A stretch of DNA of 64,000 nucleotides from Rhodococcus sp. G-MC3. Its GTDB lineage: Bacteria; Actinomycetota; Actinomycetes; Mycobacteriales; Mycobacteriaceae. The notes below the pieces were generated by a model, which did not search any database, had not been told where the DNA came from, and was given only the letters and a program-made list of their open reading frames with translations. Of the stretch, positions 8,567 to 17,222 are shown in pieces. A program made the position numbers and the translations under genes. Positions within the stretch are counted from its first letter, which is position 1. Each line of letters starts with the position of its first letter. The stretch is taken from NCBI RefSeq assembly GCF_030063335.1, contig NZ_JASISW010000001.1:1-64000 (forward strand), read 5' to 3'.

Positions 8567-9094
8567 TCATCCGGCAATAGCAGCGCGGGCGCGGTGCCGC
8601 CGCACGGCATCCCGGTTGGAGCAGACGGTTCCGCAGTAGCGTTGACGGCCGGTGCGCGACACGTCGGCGAATACGGTGTCGCAGTCCTCGGCTGCGCAAC
8701 GGCCGAGCCGTGACATGCCTCGGCCGGACAGATGCAGAGCGGTACCGACGCTCACCAGAGCACGCACCACCGATCCGAGTTCGATGTTGGGGTCACGGTA
8801 GTGCATGTGCCAACCATCGTCGGCGTGGTTGGTCAACCGCGGGTACGCCGACGCCCGAGCGAGCAGCCCGTTCAGGATCTGGGCCCGTCCTTCGTCGGTT
8901 TCGGCGTCGACGATGGCGACCCACTCGTCGAGAAACGCACGGGCATCCACCAGGTCCGCGTCCGTGGGAACACTATCGACGACCAGCCCCGCGTCGACGC
9001 ACCGTCGGCCGAGTTCCTCGGCGGTGCGCGGCGGCGAGTTGAACAGATCCACGCCCAGCTGAACCGCATACGTTCCGTAAGGGTTGATGTGCAT
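8567..9094 (-). CDS. CGNR zinc finger / ABATE domain protein, probable transcriptional regulator
   Basis: A 175-residue protein. The N-terminal part (AVQLGVDLFNSPP) matches the ABATE/stress-induced domain that precedes CGNR fingers. The C-terminus holds the zinc finger with cysteines in GRCAAEDCDTVFADVSRTGRQ, RYCGTVCSNRDAV and the basic tail RRHRARAA, where the family motif CGNR reads CSNR. Such proteins are presumed DNA-binding regulators. The gene is divergent from a 60-residue gene across 20 bases containing a palindrome, which suggests local autoregulation. No Shine-Dalgarno precedes the ATG, so the mRNA may be leaderless. Confidence 0.85.
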   Translation of the reverse strand: MHINPYGTYAVQLGVDLFNSPPRTAEELGRRCVDAGLVVDSVPTDADLVDARAFLDEWVAIVDAETDEGRAQILNGLLARASAYPRLTNHADDGWHMHYRDPNIELGSVVRALVSVGTALHLSGRGMSRLGRCAAEDCDTVFADVSRTGRQRYCGTVCSNRDAVRRHRARAAIAG

Positions 9095-9100
9095 AAGACC

Positions 9101-9116
9101 ATTACATCAGAGTAAT
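9101..9116. promoter_or_regulatory. Palindrome in the 20-base divergent gap (possible operator)
   Basis: ATTAC (9101-9105) and GTAAT (9112-9116) form an inverted repeat with a 6-base spacer between the CGNR gene start (9094) and the small divergent gene. The location fits an operator for the CGNR protein; this is inference. Confidence 0.4.
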
Positions 9117-9120
9117 GACC

Positions 9121-9300
9121 ATGAGCACACACGAACACTCACACGGTTGGAACACGACCAGCCGACACAGCACGAGCGAAGGGACCATCAGCTACCAACA
9201 CTGTGCGTGCGGATCTCAGCGCATCACCACCAATGCCACTCCCCACACCAGCGCCGTGGCTCATCGGACAACAATTGCTCATGTGGACTACCGCCGATGA
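9121..9300 (+). CDS. Small Cys/His-containing protein of unknown function
   Basis: A 59-residue protein (61 if ATG 9115 is used) starting MSTHEHSHGWNTTSRHSTSE and containing a YQHCACGS motif, the look of half a zinc ribbon. I recall similar short actinobacterial proteins with the pattern W-x-x-x-SRH-x-TS-x-G and CxCG, but no function. There is no Shine-Dalgarno; the start may be leaderless. Its divergent pairing with the CGNR gene and convergence on the methyltransferase gene support a real gene. Codon-level evidence is weak because of the length. Confidence 0.5.
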   Translation: MSTHEHSHGWNTTSRHSTSEGTISYQHCACGSQRITTNATPHTSAVAHRTTIAHVDYRR

Positions 9301-9367
9301 CAAGTGCCCGCGCTATCGGAGAACGCTGAGACTGCAGGTACGGCCGTGTCGAGCACGTGGCAGCCAG

Positions 9368-10633
9368 CTATTTCACGAACACGCCGATGCACTCCACATG
9401 ATGACTCAGGGGAAAAGCATCGAACGCGCGAACGGATTCCAGTTCGAATCCCGCCTCGCGATAGAGGCTTGCGTCGCGCGCAAACGATGCTGGATCGCAA
9501 CCGATGTGGACGATTCGACGCGGCTCGCGCGCGACCACAGCCGTCACGACGTCTTTCCCGGCACCCGAACGCGGTGGGTCGAGTATCACGACATCGGGCG
9601 ACGGCAAGGACTCGATCACCCGCTCGACGCGGCCCGGTACGAACCGCACCTGCCCAACTCCGGTCAGCGCCGAAACGCCGTCCGACGACGCCCGCCGGGA
9701 GAACTCGACACTCACTACCTGGCCACGGGCACCGACGCCTCCTGCAAGTCCTGCGGCGAACACGCCGACACCGCCGTAGAGGTCCCATGCCACCGAGCCT
9801 GCCTCGACCCCTGAGCATTCCGTAACAACGTCGCTGTACACCTGCGCGGCCCCACGGTGCGCCTGCCAGAAGCCGGTGGCATCGAGTTCCCACTCGGTGC
9901 CGGATACGATTTCGTGCGCCCGCCCGCTTCCCATGACCGCTTTTTCGGTTCGCGGCTGTGCCGATGCTGCTCGCCGGGCGGAGGCACCCCGTCGCCCGGG
10001 CGAACGACGACCGGTTCGAGACACCGCGGCCGGGGCGATTTCGACTACGTGCCGCTCTCCTGAGCCGTCGACGGCAATCACCAGTTCTGCACCCGGCCGC
10101 CATCGCGCTTCGGCGATACCGTCGTAGACACCGGTCACGGCCTGCGGACACGCGGGTTCGGGGATGATGGTCGTGCTGCGATACCGGTGAAATCCCGCGC
10201 GTCCGGAATTGTCCACCGCCAGACGAATACGGCTTCGCCAGCCGGTGCCATCGCCGGAGAATGGTAGTTCCTCCACGACGACGTCACGCTCGATCCGTGC
10301 AATTCTGCGAAGTTGCTCGGCCACGACGTCGGCTTTCATGGCGCGGCCGGCCGCTACGGTTGCGTGGGAGTAGTCGCAACATCCCGACCCCCCGGGCCCG
10401 GACACCGGGCATACTGGCTCAACTCGGTCCGGTGACGCGGACACGATTTCGACGGCGTCGGCGCGGCAAAACGAACCGCCTCGATCTTCGGTGATTCGGG
10501 CGCGCACCACTTCCCCTGGCAATCCATGCCGCACGAAGACGACTCGTCCGTCGTGACGTGCCACACAAAATCCTCCGTGACCGGGCGCCCCGAGGGTGAG
10601 TTCGAAGGTTTTTCCGAACCAGCTCTCGGTCAT
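9368..10633 (-). CDS. Class I SAM-dependent RNA uracil-C5 methyltransferase (TrmA/RlmD family)
   Basis: A 421-residue protein equivalent in order to Rv2689c. The N-terminal TRAM-like domain (GAPGHGGFCVARHDGRVVFV) binds RNA; a cysteine cluster PVCPVSGPGGSGCCDYSH resembles the Fe-S site of RumA/RlmD; the SAM motif is DLYGGVGVFAAG; the catalytic cysteine lies in HIGCDPASFARD. It should methylate uridine in tRNA or 23S rRNA; the exact base cannot be read. The ATG lies one base after the stop of the upstream APC permease gene, with AGGTGAG as ribosome site, so the two genes are translationally linked. Confidence 0.88.
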   Translation of the reverse strand: MTESWFGKTFELTLGAPGHGGFCVARHDGRVVFVRHGLPGEVVRARITEDRGGSFCRADAVEIVSASPDRVEPVCPVSGPGGSGCCDYSHATVAAGRAMKADVVAEQLRRIARIERDVVVEELPFSGDGTGWRSRIRLAVDNSGRAGFHRYRSTTIIPEPACPQAVTGVYDGIAEARWRPGAELVIAVDGSGERHVVEIAPAAVSRTGRRSPGRRGASARRAASAQPRTEKAVMGSGRAHEIVSGTEWELDATGFWQAHRGAAQVYSDVVTECSGVEAGSVAWDLYGGVGVFAAGLAGGVGARGQVVSVEFSRRASSDGVSALTGVGQVRFVPGRVERVIESLPSPDVVILDPPRSGAGKDVVTAVVAREPRRIVHIGCDPASFARDASLYREAGFELESVRAFDAFPLSHHVECIGVFVK

Positions 10634-10634
10634 C

Positions 10635-12632
10635 TCACCTACCCGACGGCGGTTCGTAGCCGCGTCGCGATGCACCGGGGGCATTCTCGCGGGTCTCGCG
10701 CTTCGCCTTCTCCGAAGAATGCAATTGCCACGGCACGCTGGTCACCATCACTCCGGGCTGAAAGAGCAATCGACTCTTGAGGCGCAGTGCACTCTGATTG
10801 TGCAGAATTTGCTCCCACCAGTGCCCTACGACGTATTCCGGGATGAAGACAGTCACCACGTCACGTGGCGAATCGCGCCGAACGCGTTTGACGTAGTCCA
10901 GGACAGGCTTGGTGATTTCGCGGTAGGGCGACTCGACGACCTTGAGAGGCACCGAAACGTCGCTGTGTTCCCATTCTCGGACGAGCGATCGGGTGTCCGC
11001 CTCGTCGACGTTGACCGTGATCGCCTCCAACGTGTCGGGCCGGCTGGCGCGCGCGTAGGCGAGCGCTCTCATCGTGGGCATGTGCAGCTTGGACACCAAC
11101 ACGATCGAATGTGTACGGCTCGGCAGAACTCCGTCCCATTCCTCGTTCTCGAGCTCGCGGGCGACCGTGTCGTAGTGCTTGCGGATCATGCGCATCAGAA
11201 TGAAGATGGCGATCATCGCGACGATAGCGATCCAGGCTCCTGCCGCGAACTTGGTAATCAACACGATCACGAGCACGGTGGCGGTCATCGCCAGACCGAC
11301 GCTGTTGACAATGCGCGAGCGGAACATTTGTCGACGTAAGTCCGGATCTTTCTCCTCGCGCAGCAATCGCGTCCAGTGTCGAAGCATGCCGGTCTGACTC
11401 AACGTGAACGAGACGAACACCCCGACGATGTAGAGCTGGATCAGCTTGGTCACCTCAGCGCCGAACACCACGACGAATGCTATTGCTGCGCCGGACAGGA
11501 ACAGGATCCCGTTGCTGAACGCGAGCCGATCTCCGCGTGTGTGCAACTGGCGGGGCAGGTAACGATCCTGAGCCAGCACCGAGCCGAGCACCGGAAACCC
11601 GTTGAACGCAGTGTTCGCAGCGAGAACGAGGATAAGGGCAGTAACGATAGTGATGAAGAAGAACCCGATCGGGAACCCGGAGAACACCGTCTCGGCCAGC
11701 TGCGCGATCAGCGTTTTCTGCTGGTATCCAGCCGGCGCGCCGATCAGCTGTTCGGTCGGATCCATTGCGTACTTGATCCCTAGTTTCTGGGCCAAGATGA
11801 TGATCCCCATCAGCAACGTGATGCCGATAGAGCCGAGCAGCAGCAGCGTGGTCGCGGCATTGCGTGACTTCGGCTTCTGGAATGCGGGCACACCATTGCT
11901 GATCGCTTCGACTCCGGTCAACGCGGCGCAGCCGGAGGAGAACGCCCGCGCGACCAGGAAGGCAAACGCAATGCCATACAGGTGCGAGTCCTCGGCTTTG
12001 AGTTCGAATCCAGCAGATTCGGCGTGCAGATCCTCCCCGAATGCATAGACCCGGAGCAAGCCCCACACCAACATCAGGACCATCCCGACCATGAAGGCGT
12101 AGGTGGGAATGGCGAATGCAGTGCCCGATTCTCGGATTCCGCGCAGGTTGACCGAGGTGATCAGCACAATTGCGACCACGGCGAAGAGCACCTTGTGATT
12201 CGCGACGATCGGCACGGCCGATCCGATGTTCGACGCTGCCGCCGAGATCGACACCGCAACGGTGAGTACGTAATCCACCAATAGGGCGCTGCCGACTGTC
12301 AGGCCTGCGGTCGGACCGAGATTCACAGTCGCGACTTCGTAGTCACCGCCGCCCGATGGGTAGGCGTGAACGTTTTGGCGGTAGCTCGCAACGACCACTG
12401 CCATCACGATGCAGACCGCCAACCCGATCCATGGCGTGAACGCAAGCGCCGAAATGCCTGCCACGGACAAGACGAGAAAAATCTCCTCCGGCGCGTAGGC
12501 AACCGAGGACATGGCATCCGATGCGAAGACGGGTAGTGCAATGCGCTTCGGTAGGAGTGTGTTCCCGAGCTTGTCGCTGCGGAACGGCCTACCGAGCACG
12601 AGCCGCTTGGCGGCGGTCGAAAGCTTGGACAC
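10635..12632 (-). CDS. APC superfamily amino acid/polyamine-type permease
   Basis: A 665-residue protein, the positional equivalent of Rv2690c. The start GTG gives VSKLSTAAKRLVLGRPFRSD, then FASDAMSSVAYAPEEIFLV and YPSGGGDYEVATVNLG, classic APC helix-1 and helix-3 segments. About 12 membrane segments are followed by a soluble C-terminal domain of about 170 residues (THSIVLVSKLHMPTMRALAY, ITVNVDEADTRSLVREWEHS) resembling a universal-stress-type fold. It probably imports an amino acid or other small solute; the substrate is unknown. It is divergent from the TrkA-type gene and co-transcribed with the methyltransferase. The open frame extends to 12809, but that extension would overlap the promoter region. 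Confidence 0.85.
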   Translation of the reverse strand: MSKLSTAAKRLVLGRPFRSDKLGNTLLPKRIALPVFASDAMSSVAYAPEEIFLVLSVAGISALAFTPWIGLAVCIVMAVVVASYRQNVHAYPSGGGDYEVATVNLGPTAGLTVGSALLVDYVLTVAVSISAAASNIGSAVPIVANHKVLFAVVAIVLITSVNLRGIRESGTAFAIPTYAFMVGMVLMLVWGLLRVYAFGEDLHAESAGFELKAEDSHLYGIAFAFLVARAFSSGCAALTGVEAISNGVPAFQKPKSRNAATTLLLLGSIGITLLMGIIILAQKLGIKYAMDPTEQLIGAPAGYQQKTLIAQLAETVFSGFPIGFFFITIVTALILVLAANTAFNGFPVLGSVLAQDRYLPRQLHTRGDRLAFSNGILFLSGAAIAFVVVFGAEVTKLIQLYIVGVFVSFTLSQTGMLRHWTRLLREEKDPDLRRQMFRSRIVNSVGLAMTATVLVIVLITKFAAGAWIAIVAMIAIFILMRMIRKHYDTVARELENEEWDGVLPSRTHSIVLVSKLHMPTMRALAYARASRPDTLEAITVNVDEADTRSLVREWEHSDVSVPLKVVESPYREITKPVLDYVKRVRRDSPRDVVTVFIPEYVVGHWWEQILHNQSALRLKSRLLFQPGVMVTSVPWQLHSSEKAKRETRENAPGASRRGYEPPSGR

Positions 12633-12837
12633 AACGAAAGAGTAGGCCGTCCAATTCGAGACGGAACACCGGAGCGTGGAAACGCGCCGAACGAGTAACC
12701 GATGGCGGGCGATTTGCCCGACTTCTCGCCCGGACAGCGGATGCGAGTCGATTACTGTTCTCCGGCCCGATACCTTGGTGCAGGAACGTGCCGACCCGTT
12801 CCCTTGCACGCGATGAGACTCGAATGGAGCTGGACCT

Positions 12838-13503
12838 GTGTACGTAGTGGTGATGGGGTGTGGCCGAGTAGGCGCATCGCTGGCGGGTGCTTTGCAAAGG
12901 ATCGGGCACGAAGTCGCAGTGATCGATCGTGACGAAAGCGCGTTTCTGAGGTTGGACCCGAAGTTCGACGGTCATCGAGTTGTCGGCATGGGTTTCGACC
13001 GCGATGTTCTGGTGAAGGCCGGAATCGAAAAAGCCGAAGCCTTCGCCGCGGTGTCCTCCGGAGACAATTCGAACATCATCGCTGCGCGCGTCGCACGCGA
13101 AACGTTCGGAGTCGAAAAAGTAGTCGCCCGCATCTACGACGCCAAACGCGCCGCTGTATACGAGCGACTCGGTATCCCCACGGTGGCGACCGTTCCATGG
13201 GCTACTGATCGCTTTCTTCACAATCTCCTGCGCGACGACCCCACGACGAAGTGGCGCGACCCATCCGGCAGTGTGGCGGTGGTGTTGCTCGACATCCACG
13301 GAGGGTGGATCGGCAAAAGGGTGTCGCTACTGGAGGAGTCGACCCATGCGCGCGTAGCGTTCGTCATCCGTTTTGGTACCGGTTTGCTCCCCGACAAGAA
13401 GACCGTCATCCAATCCGACGACGAAATTTATGTCGCAGCCGTGTCAGGCACGGTCGCCGAAGCCATCGCACTTGCCTCCAACCCACCACCGTCCGATGAA
13501 TGA
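12838..13503 (+). CDS. ceoB: TrkA family potassium uptake regulator, first copy (CeoB-like)
   Basis: A 221-residue protein with an RCK N domain (GTG start, MYVVVMGCGRVGASLAGALQ; NAD-binding GCGRVG) and a C-terminal TrkA-C domain (about 140-221). It should be a cytoplasmic nucleotide-sensing subunit of a Trk/Ktr-type potassium channel or transporter. The order (APC permease divergent, then two TrkA genes) equals Rv2690c-Rv2691-Rv2692. GGAG at 12826-12829 precedes the GTG. The stop codon region is duplicated in a direct repeat (13492-13523) that provides a second in-frame TGA. Confidence 0.9.
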   Translation: MYVVVMGCGRVGASLAGALQRIGHEVAVIDRDESAFLRLDPKFDGHRVVGMGFDRDVLVKAGIEKAEAFAAVSSGDNSNIIAARVARETFGVEKVVARIYDAKRAAVYERLGIPTVATVPWATDRFLHNLLRDDPTTKWRDPSGSVAVVLLDIHGGWIGKRVSLLEESTHARVAFVIRFGTGLLPDKKTVIQSDDEIYVAAVSGTVAEAIALASNPPPSDE

Positions 13504-13523
13504 ACAGCATCCGATGAATGAAC
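13492..13523 (+). repeat. 14-bp direct repeat spanning the ceoB stop
   Basis: tccgatgaatgaac occurs at 13492-13505 and 13510-13523, exact copies with an 18-base period. The stop TGA (13501-13503) is copied in frame. Confidence 0.85.
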
Positions 13524-13554
13524 TGAAAACCGGTATCGAAACGAACGGGAAATC

Positions 13555-14214
13555 ATGAGAGTCGCAATCGCCGGCGCCGGTGCAGTCGGTAGATCCATTG
13601 CCCGCGAACTGATTCGCAGTGATCACTCGGTGATGCTGATCGAGCGAAAAGTGGACCACGTCGATCGGGATGCAATCCCCGAAGCCGACTGGATTCTCGC
13701 CGATGCGTGCGAGCTCACGCTTCTGGAGGCTTCCCACCTCGAGACCTACGACGTGGTGATCGCAGCGACCGGCGACGACAAGGCCAACCTGGTGCTGAGC
13801 TTGCTCGCGAAGACCGAATTCGGCGTCGACCGTGTGGTGGCACGCGTCAATGATCCGCGAAACGAATGGCTGTTCGACTCTTCATGGGGAGTGGACGTCG
13901 CGGTGTCGACACCGCGCATGCTCGCCTCCCTCGTCGAGGAAGCAGTGTCGGTCGGAGATCTTGTCCACCTCATGACGTTCCGAAAGGGACAGGCCAACCT
14001 GGTCGAGATCACACTCCCCGAGAACACTCCCCTCGCAGGCAAACCCGTCAAGAAGTTGTCGCTACCCAGAGATGCGGCGCTCGTGACGATTCTGCGCGGA
14101 GGGCGCGTCATCGTCCCTCAGCAAGACGACCCGCTGGAGGGCGGCGACGAGCTACTGTTCGTGGCATCCGTGGAGGTCGAAGGTGAACTCCGCGCTGCAG
14201 TAGGCCTGTCGTGA
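13555..14214 (+). CDS. ceoC: TrkA family potassium uptake regulator, second copy (CeoC-like)
   Basis: A 219-residue protein, MRVAIAGAGAVGRSIARELI, with the GAGAVG nucleotide loop, an RCK N domain to about residue 125 and a TrkA-C domain ending in GGRVIVPQQDDPLEGGDELL. It is paralogous to the gene 51 bases upstream; the two probably assemble with an integral membrane Trk/Ktr subunit that is not encoded nearby. Adjacent pairs of this kind are the norm in mycobacteria (ceoB-ceoC). The genes are probably one operon. Confidence 0.9.
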   Translation: MRVAIAGAGAVGRSIARELIRSDHSVMLIERKVDHVDRDAIPEADWILADACELTLLEASHLETYDVVIAATGDDKANLVLSLLAKTEFGVDRVVARVNDPRNEWLFDSSWGVDVAVSTPRMLASLVEEAVSVGDLVHLMTFRKGQANLVEITLPENTPLAGKPVKKLSLPRDAALVTILRGGRVIVPQQDDPLEGGDELLFVASVEVEGELRAAVGLS

Positions 14215-14315
14215 CGTTCACCGGTGTCGGTCTTGCGAGCACGTTGATCCGGTCTGCATCGGGAGAGGCTCGAGGTCGACGTGTCCGACCGAATGTCGTT
14301 ACGTGGTGAGCTTTC

Positions 14316-15092
14316 TCATAGAGCATCCCGAGTATCAGGATCTCGTGGCGTAACAGCACCGGCGTGGTCTTTCGAGGCTTCCTCGATGGCACTGTCGGCT
14401 CGGCGAACTGCCCAAAATGTCACCAACAGCGCGACGCCGGTGAGCGGCCAGCCCATACCGATACGAGCCGCTGCCAGCCATCCCGTCTGATCGGCGTCGT
14501 AGAGCTGTGATTGCACGACATAGCGTGCGCCGAACACTACTGCCCACGCTAGGGTCGCGATGTCGTAGGACCTCACGGCCCTGGGGACGGTTCGCCACGA
14601 CGTGCCCTTGCTGTTGAGATAACCCCACGCGACACCGACCAGAGGCCACCGCGCGATCATCGAGATCACGAAGACCCCGGCGTATGCGAGTGAGGTGTAG
14701 ATCCCGAACAGAAAATAGCCCTTGGCATCTCCGGTCCGGTACGCGATGAACGCACAGATTCCGACACCGAAGAATCCAGATATGGCCGGCTGAATAGGCG
14801 CCCGCTGTACAAGGCGCCACACCATCACCGCCAGCGCAACGCCCAGTGCTGACCAAATTGCTGCGGACAAGTTGAAGAAACTGTTTACAGGCACGAACGC
14901 TATTACCGGCAGCGTCGACGCCACGACACCACTCAGACCACCCATCTGCTCGAGAATGGTGGGCGCCACCTTCTCGGCCGATCGGTCTCCTGACGCATTG
15001 CGCTCTGCTGCACTGCTGTCTGTGGCATTGCGCTCTGCTGCACTGCTGTCTGTGGCACTGCTATCTGTGGCACTGCCGTCGCTATCGGTCAC
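14316..15092 (-). CDS. DUF3159 family integral membrane protein
   Basis: A 258-residue protein corresponding by position to Rv2693c. The first about 35 residues are Ser/Ala/Asp-rich with an exact 10-residue repeat (SSAAERNATD). The body has about six membrane segments (LSGVVASTLPVIAFVPVNSF, YFLFGIYTSLAYAGVFVISM, WPLTGVALLVTFWAVRRA) and the conserved segments GYLNSKGTSWR and ARYVVQSQLYDADQTGWL. The function of DUF3159 is unknown. A GTG start is preceded only by a weak GATAGG. It is followed in the operon direction by no further gene and converges on ceoC. Confidence 0.85.
   Translation of the reverse strand: MTDSDGSATDSSATDSSAAERNATDSSAAERNASGDRSAEKVAPTILEQMGGLSGVVASTLPVIAFVPVNSFFNLSAAIWSALGVALAVMVWRLVQRAPIQPAISGFFGVGICAFIAYRTGDAKGYFLFGIYTSLAYAGVFVISMIARWPLVGVAWGYLNSKGTSWRTVPRAVRSYDIATLAWAVVFGARYVVQSQLYDADQTGWLAAARIGMGWPLTGVALLVTFWAVRRADSAIEEASKDHAGAVTPRDPDTRDAL
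15001..15060 (-). repeat. Two 30-bp tandem copies in the DUF3159 gene
   Basis: A 30-base unit beginning cgctctgctgcactg fills 15001-15030 and 15031-15060 with one mismatch, adding a second 10-residue repeat at the N-terminus. A partial third copy follows to about 15076. Confidence 0.9.
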
Positions 15093-15134
15093 CTATCGAG
15101 GGTGCCACACCGAAGCGAATGCGAGATGGGTGCG

Positions 15135-15512
15135 TCAGGAATCGTCACGCAGTTCGTAGTACGGGTTGTAGACGATCTTGCGGCCGTTGCGTTCTCCGAC
15201 GCGGCCGCGGATCAGAACTGTCTTCCCCGGCTCGATTCCCGGAATCTTTCTGCGGCCGATCCACACCAGTGTCACCGGATCGGTGCCGTCGAAGAACTCT
15301 GCTTCGATGTTGGCATTGGCGGCCTTCGAGCACGCCTCCACGCTGCGGAGACGACCCAACATGGTGACCTCGTCACCGCGCGAGCAGTCGCACGCGCGTT
15401 GAGCGCCGGATGCCTCCGACGATTCCGCCATTTCTTCGGCGTCGAGTTGATCGACGTCCTCGGTCAACTTTCGCGTGAGTTTGCGAAAATATCCTGCGGC
15501 AGCGGGTGCCAT
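15135..15512 (-). CDS. OB-fold nucleic-acid-binding protein (Rv2694c-like)
   Basis: A 125-residue protein, MAPAAAGYFRKLTRKLTEDV, with an acidic linker and a C-terminal OB-fold (VTMLGRLRSVEACSKAANA, FFDGTDPVTLVWIGRRKIPG, GRVGERNGRKIVYNPYYEL), the tRNA_anti-like type. A role in binding RNA or DNA is inferred from the fold only. ATG 15512 is chosen over an upstream in-frame ATG (15530) because AGGAG lies 7 bases before it. It is followed 42 bases later by the DUF3159 gene in the same direction, as in mycobacteria. Confidence 0.85.
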   Translation of the reverse strand: MAPAAAGYFRKLTRKLTEDVDQLDAEEMAESSEASGAQRACDCSRGDEVTMLGRLRSVEACSKAANANIEAEFFDGTDPVTLVWIGRRKIPGIEPGKTVLIRGRVGERNGRKIVYNPYYELRDDS

Positions 15513-15626
15513 GGTGCGCTCCTGGAGCATTTACGACGGGTTTGCCACTAGTTCGGCGTGTACGAACGCCACTGTAGACCCGCTGATGCGGTGCGGCCAA
15601 TCGCACCCGAGCCTCACGCGGGCACA

Positions 15627-16337
15627 ATGCTCGGAATGAGTATTCGTTCGCCGCACGCAGTGGTTCTGCCAGGGACAGGATCGGACGCACGCTTCGCGGC
15701 CGACGCGTTCGAATCAGCGTTGACGGCTGCCAGAATCAGCATGCAGGCGGTGGAACCCGAACCGTCCGGTGTCGTTGCGGGGTACAAGCACGCACTGGAC
15801 GCCGCCGCCCACGTGCATGGCCGAATCATTGTCGGAGGAATATCCATCGGAGCCGTTGTAGCGGTCGCCTGGGCGATCGAACATCCGGATCGGGTGACAG
15901 GCGTGTTGGCCGCGTTACCACCGTGGCTGGGAGACTCTCTGGACGCTCCGGCCGCGGCGAGCGCCAGAATCACAGCGCAGCAGTTGACCGAGGACGGCCT
16001 GGCCGCGGTGACCGAGGCGATGGCCGCGTCCACCCCCTCTTGGTTGGCCGCCGCCCTCCGTCGATCCTGGGCAGCTCAGTGGCCGAATCTACCGTCGGCA
16101 CTGCTGGAGGCGGCCGCATATGCAGCTCCGGACGAACCGGCGCTACGCAGCCTCGGCGCCCCCACCGCGATCGTCGGATGCGTCGACGACCCGGTGCATC
16201 CGTTCGCCGTTGCCGAGCTATGGCAGCGTGCCGTTCCTCGCGCCACTCTCTCGACGGTCACTCTCGACGACATCGGAGCCGATCCATCGATCCTCGGCAA
16301 CCTTGCGGTCGCAGACCTACTGTCGCTGATCGGCTGA
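15627..16337 (+). CDS. Alpha/beta hydrolase fold protein (Rv2695-like)
   Basis: A 236-residue protein with an alpha/beta hydrolase layout: HAVVLPGTGSDARFAADAF (oxyanion-type loop) near the start, the nucleophile elbow GGISIGAVVAVAWA (Gly-x-Ser-x-Gly), PWLGDSL, and IVGCVDDPVHP, where the acid residue is expected, with His in the same segment. Substrate unknown. Two in-frame ATGs (15627 and 15636) are possible; neither has a strong ribosome site. It runs divergently from the OB-fold gene and convergently to the DUF3710 gene. Its stop sits in an 8-base repeat ctgatcgg (16326-16345). Confidence 0.75.
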   Translation: MLGMSIRSPHAVVLPGTGSDARFAADAFESALTAARISMQAVEPEPSGVVAGYKHALDAAAHVHGRIIVGGISIGAVVAVAWAIEHPDRVTGVLAALPPWLGDSLDAPAAASARITAQQLTEDGLAAVTEAMAASTPSWLAAALRRSWAAQWPNLPSALLEAAAYAAPDEPALRSLGAPTAIVGCVDDPVHPFAVAELWQRAVPRATLSTVTLDDIGADPSILGNLAVADLLSLIG

Positions 16338-16345
16338 TCGGCTGA
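16326..16345 (+). repeat. 8-bp tandem repeat across the hydrolase stop
   Basis: ctgatcgg ctgatcgg ctga runs from 16326 and spans the TGA at 16335-16337. Confidence 0.7.
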
Positions 16346-16357
16346 TCTGGTTGCTGT

Positions 16358-17200
16358 TCAACCTCCGAGCTGCTGCATGGCCGACCCAGACGAACCGCGC
16401 CGCGGACCTTCGGTAGGCCCTGACGGCTGTACGGAAGCCGGCTGGGCAGGTGAAGGCTGGGCAGGTGAAGGCTGGGCAGGTGCGGGCGCTTGCTGATCGG
16501 TCGGCTGGGCCTGCTGCTCTTGTGCTGCTGCCAATTGAGCACTGAGAGCGGCAGGAAGCACCACCGGCAACGGCGTGCGAACCGGGTGCGGTTCCGATCC
16601 GCGGTCCACGACCGTCTGTGACAGAACATCCCGTGCGATCTTTACGAGCGGTGAGTCGTTGTTCACTGCTCCGGCGGGTCCGGCCAGCACACAGCGCACC
16701 ATCCACCGGTATCCGTCGACGCCGATGAAGCGCAGGTCCGCGTTGGCTGTGACTCCATGCAGTTCACGGCCCCACGGCCCGGTCTCCACGCTTACCTCGG
16801 ACTGGTCGCCTCGCAACGAACCTGCAAGGTCGGCAGCAACTTCACGCCATTGGCCGGGCGACTTCGGCGCCGCGTACGCCGCGATCGTGATGCGGCCGTA
16901 CTGAGTGACCACGTGGACAGCTTGCGGCGCACCTGCCTGCGTCATCTCGACCTGGAGCTGACCCCCTTCGGGCAGAGGTACCAGAACCGAACCCAGGTCG
17001 AGTCGGGTCTCGGCGAGCGACTCGCGGTCATCGTCGAGTTCACTCAGGTCGAACGGGCCCAAGTCGGGGTCGGAGTCGGCCCCGTGGGGCCGGTCGGCCC
17101 TCGCTGACCCGGCGTCCGTATCGGTACCGGTCTCGTCACCGAAAAATCCACCGTCGTGGTCGTCGTGCTGCTCTGCAGACTTCTTGCGACGTCCGAACAT
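16358..17200 (-). CDS. DUF3710 domain protein (Rv2696c-like)
   Basis: A 280-residue protein, MFGRRKKSAEQHDDHDGGFF, with an acidic, charged N-terminus, the DUF3710 core (PFDLSELDDDRESLAETRLD, LGSVLVPLPEGGQLQVEM, VTQYGRITIAAYAAPKSPGQ, YRWMVRCVLAGPA) and a Pro/Gln/Ala tail with SPAQP repeats. Its function is unknown. It lies 22 bases downstream of dut in the same direction, an arrangement kept in mycobacteria. The ribosome site is a GAGAGAAAGAG stretch. Confidence 0.85.
   Translation of the reverse strand: MFGRRKKSAEQHDDHDGGFFGDETGTDTDAGSARADRPHGADSDPDLGPFDLSELDDDRESLAETRLDLGSVLVPLPEGGQLQVEMTQAGAPQAVHVVTQYGRITIAAYAAPKSPGQWREVAADLAGSLRGDQSEVSVETGPWGRELHGVTANADLRFIGVDGYRWMVRCVLAGPAGAVNNDSPLVKIARDVLSQTVVDRGSEPHPVRTPLPVVLPAALSAQLAAAQEQQAQPTDQQAPAPAQPSPAQPSPAQPASVQPSGPTEGPRRGSSGSAMQQLGG
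16441..16482 (-). repeat. 15-bp tandem repeats in the DUF3710 tail
   Basis: gctgggcaggtgaag occurs at 16441-16455 and 16456-16470, with a 12-base partial copy after, encoding PSPAQ repeats. Confidence 0.9.
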
Positions 17201-17222
17201 GATCGTGTTCTCTTTCTCTCGG

